DNA of 46,928 nt from Bacteroidota bacterium (GTDB taxonomy: Bacteria > Bacteroidota > Bacteroidia > Chitinophagales > Chitinophagaceae): NCBI GenBank assembly GCA_023430465.1, contig JAEZAM010000126.1:1-46928 (forward strand), read 5' to 3'. The position numbers were made by a program, and so were the translations under genes. Each line of letters opens with the position of its first letter. The first letter of the stretch is position 1. The notes beneath the pieces were generated by a model, which was not told the origin of the DNA, searched no databases, and saw only the letters and a list, made by a program, of their open reading frames with translations. This document shows positions 22,125 to 30,002 of the stretch, in pieces.

Positions 22125-23375
22125 GTGACAGAAAGACTTCTGCAATACATCTGGCAGTTTCAGCATTTCAACAGCAGTGAACTCCGCACCACCACGGAAG
22201 AGCCATTGCTCATTCTGCAACCCGGCCTTTTCAATCATAACCAGGGTCCGGACTTCCTGGATGCACGCATACGCTCCGGCGATACGGTCTGGGCCGGCCA
22301 TGTGGAGATACATATCCGGACATCTGACTGGAACCGGCATGGGCACACCGGTGACAAACACTACAGCAATGTGATACTGCATGTTGTCTGGGAAAATGAT
22401 CTCCCCATATCAGATCTGCCGGTGCTTGAACTGAATGGGCGTGTTGCTGGCTGGCTATTGTCCCGATATGAGGAACTGATGGCAGCGCAATCGTTTATTC
22501 CCTGTGGTTCATCTATCGGGACGATCAATCCGCTAGTCGTAATCGCCTTCCAGGGCAGGCTGCTGGCAGAACGACTTGAACGGCGTGCCGCCTACATCAG
22601 GGATTGCCTGGCACAAAACCAACAACATTGGGAGGAGACATGCTGGTGGCTGCTTGCAAAAAATTTCGGCTGCAGATTAAATGAAGATGCTTTTGAAGCA
22701 GTCGCACGCTCATTACCCGTCCGGTTGCTTGCCCGGCATAAAGGGCAGATACATCAACTTGAAGCCCTGCTCTTTGGCCAGGCGGGCTTGCTGGATTCAA
22801 ATTTCGCGGAAGACTACCCCGCCTTGCTTCGCCGCGAATATGAATACCTCCAAAAGAAATACGCACTTGCGCCGATTCACCACCGGTTTCATTTCTTACG
22901 CATGCGACCGGTGAATTTTCCTACAGTAAGGCTGGCGCAACTGGCAGCATTGATAAACAGGTCAACCGGCATGTTTTCTGAAATGATGTCTGCTGAAAGC
23001 ATAAAAGAACTTTACCGGATTCTTGATTGTGAAGCGAACGACTACTGGCATTATCATTTCAGATTTGATGAGCCCGGCAATTATCAGCCGAAACGATTGG
23101 GAAAGTCGATGCTGGATACGCTCATCATCAATACCGCCGCTCCGCTGTTGTTTGCCTATGGGTTGCATCATGACAACGATTCACAACAGGCCCGCGCGAT
23201 CCACTGGCTGGAAGAACTGGCTGCAGAGAAAAACAAGATCACCAGTTCTTTTAGAAAATTGGGAGTCGCGGCAAGACATGCCGCAGACTCCCAGGGTTTG
23301 TTGGAATTAAAAGCCCACTATTGCGATAAGAAAAAATGCCTGGATTGCGCCATCGGCGCAGCCCTCCTGAAATGA
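22125..23375 (+). CDS. DUF2851-family protein, nuclease-like motifs, function unknown
   Basis: A 416-residue soluble protein of the DUF2851 family, widespread in Bacteroidota. The N-terminal 90 residues hold the strongest conservation: GPDFLDARI (D43, D46), GHVEIHIRTSDW (E61, H63, D68) and HGHTGDKHYSNVILHVVW (H72, H74, D77, N82). The arrangement D...E-x-H in adjacent strands resembles a PD-(D/E)XK nuclease core with the lysine replaced. The C-terminus ends with three cysteines in a C-x4-C-x2-C pattern (C400, C405, C408), suggesting a metal or Fe-S site. No experimental function is known to me. It starts with GTG at 22125, and its stop TGA abuts the convergent neighbour's stop in the palindrome TGATCA. 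Confidence 0.85.
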   Translation: MTERLLQYIWQFQHFNSSELRTTTEEPLLILQPGLFNHNQGPDFLDARIRSGDTVWAGHVEIHIRTSDWNRHGHTGDKHYSNVILHVVWENDLPISDLPVLELNGRVAGWLLSRYEELMAAQSFIPCGSSIGTINPLVVIAFQGRLLAERLERRAAYIRDCLAQNQQHWEETCWWLLAKNFGCRLNEDAFEAVARSLPVRLLARHKGQIHQLEALLFGQAGLLDSNFAEDYPALLRREYEYLQKKYALAPIHHRFHFLRMRPVNFPTVRLAQLAALINRSTGMFSEMMSAESIKELYRILDCEANDYWHYHFRFDEPGNYQPKRLGKSMLDTLIINTAAPLLFAYGLHHDNDSQQARAIHWLEELAAEKNKITSSFRKLGVAARHAADSQGLLELKAHYCDKKKCLDCAIGAALLK

Positions 23376-24743
23376 TCACTCGCGGATGACTGTCTGTGCC
23401 ACCTGGTATTTATCATTTCGCAAATGCACGATGTAAATGCCCGTTGAAATTTTGTCGAGGACAGTCACTTCTGCCTGTGAAAGCTGATCCGACAAATGAT
23501 ACCTGATGCGTAAGTTGCGGCCAGTGATATCCGTAAGGATAATCTTGTTGGGTTCCTGCCCGGCTTTATAGCTGATGGTGAATTTATCCTGGAAAGGCAT
23601 GGGGAATACACTGAAACCTGTGTGATTGTCGGAGAAAATCCTTACCGTCTTGCTGCTGATTGCGAATCCTGTTTGCTGGTTAGTATGCCGGATCATATAA
23701 TAGTTGTTACCTGTTGGAAAATTGTTATCGATATAGCTGTAAGAAGTCTGACCGCTCACGGTCACGATGCTGTCTACAGGGTAGAATCCCCGACCGTCCG
23801 CTGAACGGTAAATGATGAAGCTGCCTGCTTTCGGAGCTTCTGATACTGACCAGTCAATTCGGTTATTCCCTTTTTCTGTGAAGCCTGTCACCGACAGGAA
23901 ACGCACGGGGAGGGCTGCAAGCACCCCACAGTCGGCACAGTTGGTGAACACCTGGGCGGCACCCCAGTTATTCGGCATACAGCCAAAGGGAATACATCCT
24001 GCATCAGAAGTATGGCCGCTGCCGACACATGCAAACAGTTTCCTGCTTGGTGTGAGCCTCCCATAGAATTGTGAGTACTGGTGCACATATACGCAAGCGC
24101 TGCCGGATGGTACGACGTATGTATCGGCTACTTTATTGATTAGTACCGCCATCTTGACCGTGCTGCTATTACCCAGGCAAACCGCGCCAGGCGGTGCGAG
24201 ATTATCCGTGATGATGCCCCAGAATTCTGCGCTGCCATTATTCACAAAATGCGAATTGGGATTATTGATCACGAGATACTGGTTGGCCATTCGGAATACG
24301 GAGGTGGGCAATGCATTGATGATAAGATTGGGTTTTGCGGCAGACGCCCAGCCATTGTCGAGCGACAGATTTCTCTGAATCTCGCAGCGACCGTAATTAT
24401 AAATAGCTGAGTTACCGCGCAGGATCACTCCGGCACCAATACCCGAACCGATCACAAACCGTGCACCGGGGTGGATATAGATAGCGCCACTATCCATATA
24501 GAACTTATCGATGGTCAGGTCACCGCAAACTACCAGCGTTCCTCCATTCAGGGTAAGGCTGTTCATGACAACCGGAGGGCCATAATACCATTTGTTTGAC
24601 CCTTTGTTGATCGTTTCATCCGACACGACGGATGGCTCAATGCCGGTACAAAGCGGGAGAGGAGGCGGAGTGATGCATTGGGCGGAAGCGGGCGGATGCC
24701 CGGCGAGAAGAAGCAGTGCGACGATGGTGGATGCTAGACGCAT
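23376..24743 (-). CDS. type IX secreted protein with type A sorting domain
   Basis: A 455-residue secreted protein. A Sec signal peptide (TIVALLLLAGHPPASAQ) is followed by a region (about 45-250) rich in short beta strands with recurring G/N turns (LTLNGGTLVVCGDLTIDKFYMDSG, IYIHPGARFVIGSG), which looks like a right-handed beta-helix. Next comes a fibronectin-like segment (RIDWSVSEAPKAGSFIIYRSADG) and finally the T9SS type A C-terminal domain (FSVFPMPFQDKFTISY ... GIYIVHLRND). It has many paired cysteines, consistent with an extracellular location. Cargo of this kind is carried through the outer membrane by type IX secretion and attached to the surface. The ligand or substrate is not known. 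Its stop overlaps the DUF2851 stop region with no gap. Confidence 0.88.
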   Translation of the reverse strand: MRLASTIVALLLLAGHPPASAQCITPPPLPLCTGIEPSVVSDETINKGSNKWYYGPPVVMNSLTLNGGTLVVCGDLTIDKFYMDSGAIYIHPGARFVIGSGIGAGVILRGNSAIYNYGRCEIQRNLSLDNGWASAAKPNLIINALPTSVFRMANQYLVINNPNSHFVNNGSAEFWGIITDNLAPPGAVCLGNSSTVKMAVLINKVADTYVVPSGSACVYVHQYSQFYGRLTPSRKLFACVGSGHTSDAGCIPFGCMPNNWGAAQVFTNCADCGVLAALPVRFLSVTGFTEKGNNRIDWSVSEAPKAGSFIIYRSADGRGFYPVDSIVTVSGQTSYSYIDNNFPTGNNYYMIRHTNQQTGFAISSKTVRIFSDNHTGFSVFPMPFQDKFTISYKAGQEPNKIILTDITGRNLRIRYHLSDQLSQAEVTVLDKISTGIYIVHLRNDKYQVAQTVIRE

Positions 24744-25087
24744 AATGGTGATTTGCGGATCACCCTGGCAAGCTGCTCACTGGTTGTTTTCACAAAGATG
24801 CTGGTGACATCTTAAGGTCCTTGTATGCCCGGGGAACCTGGTTATTGGATGTTTATACGCCAATCTATAAATTCAGTTGAATGGCTGCAATCACAAAAGC
24901 AGCAACTACACCGAAGACTGCATGAACTGCATGAAAACATGAACGAATGAAATCATCCGGCAGAAAATCGTGCAATACAGTGAATGAAACGCATCCAACT
25001 CAATCCACAAATATTACAATTGATCACTCCGCCACTTGTTGAGGTGTACGACAATTTTCATTTTTACCATTGGAGAAAAGTGAATAC
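24744..25087. other. 344-base divergent intergenic region
   Basis: The gap between the type IX cargo gene (minus) and the LytTR regulator (plus) contains no credible reading frame, no terminator and no perfect promoter box. It has several spaced copies of a short ATGAA motif between about 24921 and 24990 (for example GCATGAACTGCATGAAAAC), which could be protein-binding sites. TACCATTG at 25066-25073 is a one-mismatch -7 box placed 14 bases before the LytTR start. Confidence 0.4.
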
Positions 25088-25795
25088 ATGAAAGTACTGG
25101 TGATAGAAAAAGAAAAGGATGTGGCGCAACAGGTCACGGAGATGTTGAACAACATTGACGATTCTATACAGGTAGTCGGTGTAACCGGTGATATCGACTC
25201 AACCGTGAAGTGGCTGACGTCAAACCGGGTACCTGATCTTATATTGGCGAGTCCGGATCTATTTGCGGCACGCCACGCAGCCATCACCCATGATGTGCGC
25301 ACAGTAGTAAAGTTCTCCACCAACTCAAAGGAATTCCAGTTCGCTGCTTACCGCTACAAGACCATACGCGAAATACTTGCTGGCAATCACCAGGAAGAGA
25401 AACCGGTGACATTCGAAAACTACTGGACACAACCTGAGCCCGGCCATCATGCGCAGCGAAAAGAACGCTTTCTTGTCAAGCAGGGACAGCGACTGTTGTC
25501 CATCGCCGTGGCAGACATCGCGTATTTTTTTTCGCAGGACAGGTTCATCTTCTTCCGCACCTTTGACAACCAGAAATACCTGCTCGAATACCGCATCGAG
25601 CAACTGGAAGGATTACTGCACCCGGACCAGTTCTTTCGCATCAACCGCAGCTATGTCATTTCGCTGCGGACAGTCAGGGAAATACACGCTTATTTTGGAA
25701 ATCGTTTGAAACTCTATCTCTCTCCCGAGGCGGACAAGGAAGTCATCGTCAGCCGGAAGCGCGTGGCAGGGTTCAAGGCCTGGCTGGGGAAGTGA
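25088..25795 (+). CDS. LytTR-type regulator with degenerate receiver
   Basis: A 235-residue transcription factor. The C-terminal 105 residues are a LytTR DNA-binding domain: RFLVKQGQRLLSIAVADIAYFFSQDRFIFF, QYLLEY-like strand KYLLEYRIEQLEGLL, FFRINRSYVISLRTVREI and VSRKRVAGFKAWLG. The N-terminal part has the secondary-structure order of a receiver (MKVLVIEKEKDVAQQV ... VPDLILASPDLFAA) but lacks phosphorylation chemistry: the acidic pair is replaced by EKE, and the phosphoacceptor position in PDLILASPDL is Ser. It is also short. The protein therefore probably does not respond to a kinase. The ATG at 25088 is used; the frame extends six codons to a TTG at 25070. No kinase gene is adjacent. Confidence 0.9.
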   Translation: MKVLVIEKEKDVAQQVTEMLNNIDDSIQVVGVTGDIDSTVKWLTSNRVPDLILASPDLFAARHAAITHDVRTVVKFSTNSKEFQFAAYRYKTIREILAGNHQEEKPVTFENYWTQPEPGHHAQRKERFLVKQGQRLLSIAVADIAYFFSQDRFIFFRTFDNQKYLLEYRIEQLEGLLHPDQFFRINRSYVISLRTVREIHAYFGNRLKLYLSPEADKEVIVSRKRVAGFKAWLGK

Positions 25796-25796
25796 G

Positions 25797-25880
25797 GTTG
25801 GATGATGGATGCGGGATAGCTGGATACTGGATAGATGGATAGCTGGATACTGGATAGATGGATACTGGATAGATGGATAA
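25797..25880. repeat. tandem GGATA-type repeats
   Basis: Two near-identical units of 22-23 bases (25820-25842 and 25843-25864), built from CTGGATACTGGATAGATGG, are followed by a partial third copy (25865-25880) and preceded by degenerate copies. They begin immediately after the LytTR stop codon. Related sequence occurs in reverse orientation at 26098-26130. The 447-base gap 25796-26242 contains only these repeats and the 25945-26048 group; no gene is supported. Confidence 0.8.
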
Positions 25881-25944
25881 TCAACTCCGGGTGCGGGCGT
25901 AATTATTAAAAATGAAAAGTCTTAAGCCACCCGTCGACAAACTG

Positions 25945-26048
25945 CCTTCGACCAGCTCCCTTCGACCAGCTCAGGGCAGGCAGGCGAGTATCCAAAAATC
26001 CCACATCCCGATTGCAGGGCCCTTCGACCCTTCGACAGGCTCAGGGCA
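25945..26048. repeat. dispersed-type repeat copies, CCTTCGACC/AGCTCAGGG
   Basis: Three copies of a partly palindromic element occur: CCTTCGACCAGCTC at 25945-25958, CCCTTCGACCAGCTCAGGG at 25958-25976 and CCCTTCGACAGGCTCAGGG at 26028-26046. The CCCT...AGGG ends make each a small hairpin. Sequences of this form are common dispersed repeats in many bacterial genomes. Small reading frames through this region are repeat artefacts. Confidence 0.75.
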
Positions 26049-26097
26049 AGTACGGCCGTTCGCTTCGCTCACGCCCTACTCAGGGACGGGAGGGTAA

Positions 26098-26130
26098 ATC
26101 CAACTATCCAGCATCCAGAATCCAGTTATC
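26098..26130. repeat. inverted counterpart of the GGATA repeats
   Basis: ATCCAACTATCCAGCATCC and following bases are the reverse-complement type of the tandem GGATA/CTGGAT units at 25797-25880. The two arms bracket the CCTTCGACC-type copies, giving a block of about 330 bases with inverted ends. Confidence 0.6.
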
Positions 26131-26242
26131 GCGCATTCCAAATCCCCGATTTTCGTTAAATTTAACCATCAGCCCCGTCCTCAATTACTCGGTAAACAAC
26201 CTTTCCGTAACTTGTGGCTGCTCAATCACTAAAAAGTCGTTT

Positions 26243-27040
26243 GTGAAGAAAATATTCTTGTTCGCGCTTTCCACAACCGTTGCCATCTCCTCATTTGCAC
26301 AGTCCACCCGTGAATTAAGGCAGGAAAAGAAAGAAGCCCGGCGTCAGAAGATCAATGAAATGGTCAGGCAGGCAGAAGAGGGTGTGCTCATCTACCAGAA
26401 ACAAAGCATTTTCGGTATTCAGCTCCGCACCAATGGATATGGAGCTTTCTACGAAATGGGCCGGATGAAAACAACCCGCAAGACTAATCTTTATCGCATC
26501 GATTTCACTGAAACAAAATCCAGCAAAGAACAAAAGCTCCTACGCAACGACCTGCCCTTTGGTAACCCTTATATTTATGGGAAAAGAAATTACTTCTACT
26601 CACTCACACTTGGCTATGGGCAGCAGATCATCTTTGGCCAGAAAGGCAACAAGAACGGTGTTGCTGTAACAGGCATCTGGAATGCCGGGCTGGCATTGGG
26701 ACTTTTGAGACCTTATTATGTCAACATCAACGACCCCAACTCGGGTGAGCGCGAAATAAAATACTCGGATGAGGACAGCGCATTGTTTGTAAACACGGCT
26801 GTCATTATCTCCGGTGGCGGCTTTGGTAAGGGCTGGAGCGAGATCAAGGTCAAGCCAGGCGGATTTGCCAAAGTAGCCATGCGCTTCGACTATGGTCGTT
26901 TCAATGAGACCGTATCCGGGCTCGAGATTGGTATGAGCGTGGAAGCCTACGCGTCAAAGATTCCTATCCTGCTTTACCAGGACGATAAGCGGTTGTTTTT
27001 CCAGGGCTACGTAGCGATCCTGTTCGGTCGCCGCAAGTAG
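26243..27040 (+). CDS. secreted protein of unknown function, possible small outer-membrane barrel
   Basis: A 265-residue protein that starts with a GTG at 26243 giving a clean signal peptide (KKIFLFALSTTVAISSFAQ); the frame open further upstream runs through repeats and is not coding. After the signal comes a charged helical stretch (TRELRQEKKEARRQKINEM), then a beta-rich region with alternating aromatic strands (YFYSLTLGYGQQIIFG, GVAVTGIWNAGLALGLL, FAKVAMRFDYGRF, LFFQGYVAILFGRRK). The final aromatic/basic residues fit an outer-membrane strand. The pattern suggests a small beta-barrel, but no family was recognised with confidence. lipA follows 39 bases later with its own promoter. Confidence 0.75.
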   Translation: MKKIFLFALSTTVAISSFAQSTRELRQEKKEARRQKINEMVRQAEEGVLIYQKQSIFGIQLRTNGYGAFYEMGRMKTTRKTNLYRIDFTETKSSKEQKLLRNDLPFGNPYIYGKRNYFYSLTLGYGQQIIFGQKGNKNGVAVTGIWNAGLALGLLRPYYVNINDPNSGEREIKYSDEDSALFVNTAVIISGGGFGKGWSEIKVKPGGFAKVAMRFDYGRFNETVSGLEIGMSVEAYASKIPILLYQDDKRLFFQGYVAILFGRRK

Positions 27041-27067
27041 GCATTTCGATCTTCCCGATTTACCACG

Positions 27068-27075
27068 TATTTTTG
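27068..27075 (+). promoter_or_regulatory. -7 promoter box of lipA
   Basis: TATTTTTG matches TAnnTTTG exactly and is four bases upstream of the lipA ATG at 27080, so the transcript would start at or next to the start codon. Confidence 0.6.
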
Positions 27076-27079
27076 CAGA

Positions 27080-28018
27080 ATGACAGAACTTCCCGTTGTC
27101 TCCGCAGCCCCAGCGGTTGCACCCAGAGTGAAAAAGCCGGACTGGCTTCGTGTGAAATTGCCGATTGGTGAAAGCTACAAACATGTCAGGGGACTGGTTG
27201 ATACGCACAAACTCCATACGATTTGCGAAAGCGGCAATTGCCCAAACATGGGTGAATGCTGGGGAGCAGGTACCGCCACTTTTATGATCCTTGGCAACAT
27301 CTGCACACGCAGTTGCGGCTTCTGTGCCGTTGCTACCGGCAGGCCAGAGGCAGTTGATTGGGACGAACCTCAACGTGTGGCCGAAGCCATCCACCTGATG
27401 AAGGTGAAACACGCCGTTATCACCTCCGTAGACCGAGACGAGCTCAAGGATGGTGGCGCCGCCGTGTGGCACAATACCATTCGTGCCGTGAAAGCATTGA
27501 ACCCGGAAACAACCCTTGAAACGCTTATCCCTGATTTCAAAGGAAAAAAAGAAGATATCCAGCCTATCATAGATGCAGCACCGGAAGTGGTGAGTCACAA
27601 CATAGAGACTGTGGAGCGCCTGACAAGACAGGTACGCATACAGGCAAAGTACTGGAGAAGCATGGAGGTGATCCGTATTCTCAAAGGTGGTGGACGCCGG
27701 ACCAAATCAGGCATTATGCTTGGCCTTGGTGAGAAAAAGGAGGAAGTTTTCCAAACGCTGCAAGATCTTCGGGATAATGGCTGTGATGTGGTTACCATCG
27801 GTCAGTACCTCCAGCCAACCGCTAAACATTTACCCGTACAACGATTTGTACATCCCGATGAATTTGCTGAATACCGCGAAGAGGGATATCGCCTGGGTCT
27901 TGACTATGTAGAAAGCGGACCGCTTGTGCGTTCTTCCTATCACAGCGAACGGCATGTAATCCCCGGTCTCGGCCGCAAGGAATGGGAAATGAATAAATCT
28001 GTCTCAACGCCCCTTTAA
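27080..28018 (+). CDS. lipA: lipoyl synthase
   Basis: Radical-SAM enzyme that inserts two sulfur atoms into octanoylated E2 and GcvH domains. It carries both 4Fe-4S clusters: the auxiliary ligands C49, C54 and C60 in CESGNCPNMGEC and the radical-SAM ligands C75, C79 and C82 in CTRSCGFC. The C-terminal SGPLVRSSYHSE includes the serine that caps the auxiliary cluster (S285/S286 region). Its length of 312 residues is normal. It provides the cofactor for the pyruvate dehydrogenase complex whose E1 beta gene lies at 4.9 kb. lipB is not in the window. A consensus -7 box lies almost against the ATG. Confidence 0.97.
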   Translation: MTELPVVSAAPAVAPRVKKPDWLRVKLPIGESYKHVRGLVDTHKLHTICESGNCPNMGECWGAGTATFMILGNICTRSCGFCAVATGRPEAVDWDEPQRVAEAIHLMKVKHAVITSVDRDELKDGGAAVWHNTIRAVKALNPETTLETLIPDFKGKKEDIQPIIDAAPEVVSHNIETVERLTRQVRIQAKYWRSMEVIRILKGGGRRTKSGIMLGLGEKKEEVFQTLQDLRDNGCDVVTIGQYLQPTAKHLPVQRFVHPDEFAEYREEGYRLGLDYVESGPLVRSSYHSERHVIPGLGRKEWEMNKSVSTPL

Positions 28019-28070
28019 TTAAACATTGTGATGTAAATTGGCAGCGCATGCAAAACGACTGCCCTTTACG

Positions 28071-30002
28071 ATGAAATGTTTCTTTACCCTGATTCTTGCG
28101 ACGCTGGTCCTGGCAGGTTCATCGTTTTCACAAACAAATACCTACATCCTCAATGGTTCTGCCTCACAGAACTCCTGTAATTGCTATACGCTAACGCCAG
28201 CAACGGCCTTTCAAAGTGGCAGCGTATGGAATGCGAATAAGATTTCACTCAACACGCCTTTTGATTTCCGCTTCAATGTAAATCTTGGCTGTAAAGATGC
28301 CGATGGAGCCGATGGCATCGTATTTATTTTGCAGCCGATCAGCACCAGCGTTGGAGCGGCAGGAGGGGGCATGGGCTTCCAGGGAGTGGTGCCATCTATT
28401 GGCATCGCACTCGATACGTGGCAGAACGGGGAAAGCAATGACCCTGCATTCGATCACATAAGCATCCAGGCCAATGGCAACCTGGATCATAATCTCGACC
28501 TCGACGGCCCGGTGCAGGCATCAACTTCCAATCCCAACATCGAAGATTGCGGCTGGCATGATTTCCGGATTACCTGGGATCCCGTTACGCGTTGGTTAAG
28601 AAGTTACTTCGACAATGTCCTTCGGGTGGAGACGCAGGTGGATCTTATCGGTACTATTTTTAATAATGACCCAATGGTATATTGGGGCTTTGGCGCTGCA
28701 ACAGGAGGATCCAACAATGTGCAGCAGTTCTGCACCGCCCTCAATCCTGCATTTACCACCAATCTCACCGGCAGCGGTGCCTGTCTTGGTGAAACGATCA
28801 CTTTCACCAACACCTCTTCATCTTTTGCACCGATCGCCTCCTACCACTGGGATTTTGGCGATAACACAACTAGCAGCCTGGCGACTCCACCACCCCATAC
28901 GTACACGGCACCCGGAGTGTACCAGGTAAAACTTGCGATCGAAGGATTTGACGGATGCGACAGCGATACACTCCGGCGCACTATATCCATCGGAGATTAT
29001 CCTGTTGCTGCGATGACGATCGCTGATACGTGCAGTGGAGCAACACCCCGGATACGGGATGCATCTTCGGTAACCGTTGGTACGATCAATAACTGGAACT
29101 GGACGATTACTGGCGGACCAACCTCCACTTCACAACATCCGCAATTCACCGGACTTCCCCCCGGTATTTACCCCGTTACACTCACCGTAGAGAGTAACCT
29201 GGGTTGTGCATCTGCACCGGCATCGGGGTCAGTGACCATCCTGGAATCGCCTGTAATCAGCGCCGCCGCCAGCGCCACCGATATTTGTGTGAACGCCTCG
29301 GTCACCTTTGAGGGCAGTCAGTCCGGCGCTCTGGTGATCGATTCGTGGAACTGGAAACTGTCTGATGGAAGATCGCTAAGTGACCAGGAAATAACCACCA
29401 ATTTTTTTAACCCCGGGACCTATACAGCCGAGCTTACGGTTGATGCGGCAAACGGGTGCAAATCAGCTCCGGCAACCACACAGGTGACCGTACACCAGGC
29501 AATAGCCAACGCCGGGAGGGATACGGTCTTCATTCAAAACCAGCCCTTCCAGCTACAGGGCACAGGGGGATCAATCTACAGTTGGTCGCCTTCAACCGGG
29601 CTCAGTGATCCGGGTATCGCGAATCCTACGGGTGTGCTGACGGATGATATCACCTATACACTTACCGTTACAACGCCGGAAGGCTGCGTGGACACCGATG
29701 AGATCAATATCACCGTTTTCAAGGGATCACAGATCTACGTGCCGGGAGGCTTCACGCCAAACGGTGATGGAAGAAATGAGAAACTCGGTCCTTACTACAT
29801 CGGGATAAAATCAGTTGACTATTTCCAGGTTTTCAACCGGTGGGGAGAACAGGTATTCCTTACAAAAGATCTGTACCAGCAATGGGATGGTCGTTTCCGC
29901 GGGGAGCCACAACCAAGTGGCGTTTACGTCTGGCAGCTCCGGGCAACTGATTACGTCGGCAAGGTCTATGAATTGAAAGGCACTACAACAATTATCCGTT
30001 AA
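28071..30002 (+). CDS. type IX secreted lectin/PKD protein with type B sorting domain
   Basis: A 643-residue surface or secreted protein. The order is: signal peptide (MKCFFTLILATLVLAGSSFS), an L-type (legume-like) lectin domain over about residues 22-235 (DADGADGIVFILQP, GGGMGFQG, IGIALDTWQNGESNDPAFDHISI), three PKD-like domains (about 240-490; the first has the classical YHWDFGDN), a bridging beta domain (GRDTVFIQNQPFQLQG), and a type B (CHU_C/gliding-motility) C-terminal domain (YVPGGFTPNGDGRNE ... FNRWGEQVF). L-type lectins bind glycans; PKD domains act as spacers. I start at the ATG at 28071, which opens the signal peptide, not at the longer frame. The stop overlaps the next start by one base (TAATG). 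Confidence 0.92.
   Translation: MKCFFTLILATLVLAGSSFSQTNTYILNGSASQNSCNCYTLTPATAFQSGSVWNANKISLNTPFDFRFNVNLGCKDADGADGIVFILQPISTSVGAAGGGMGFQGVVPSIGIALDTWQNGESNDPAFDHISIQANGNLDHNLDLDGPVQASTSNPNIEDCGWHDFRITWDPVTRWLRSYFDNVLRVETQVDLIGTIFNNDPMVYWGFGAATGGSNNVQQFCTALNPAFTTNLTGSGACLGETITFTNTSSSFAPIASYHWDFGDNTTSSLATPPPHTYTAPGVYQVKLAIEGFDGCDSDTLRRTISIGDYPVAAMTIADTCSGATPRIRDASSVTVGTINNWNWTITGGPTSTSQHPQFTGLPPGIYPVTLTVESNLGCASAPASGSVTILESPVISAAASATDICVNASVTFEGSQSGALVIDSWNWKLSDGRSLSDQEITTNFFNPGTYTAELTVDAANGCKSAPATTQVTVHQAIANAGRDTVFIQNQPFQLQGTGGSIYSWSPSTGLSDPGIANPTGVLTDDITYTLTVTTPEGCVDTDEINITVFKGSQIYVPGGFTPNGDGRNEKLGPYYIGIKSVDYFQVFNRWGEQVFLTKDLYQQWDGRFRGEPQPSGVYVWQLRATDYVGKVYELKGTTTIIR

Noticed and set aside
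25797..25880. CRISPR array
   Set aside because: The units are contiguous tandem copies with no unique spacers and no cas genes nearby.
25912..26097. Small frame through the repeat island
   Set aside because: Its residues come from CCTTCGACC-type repeats; there is no homologous protein pattern.
26012..26242. Upstream extension of the secreted-protein frame
   Set aside because: The extension runs through dispersed repeats, and a signal peptide begins at the GTG at 26243, so the longer start is not credible.
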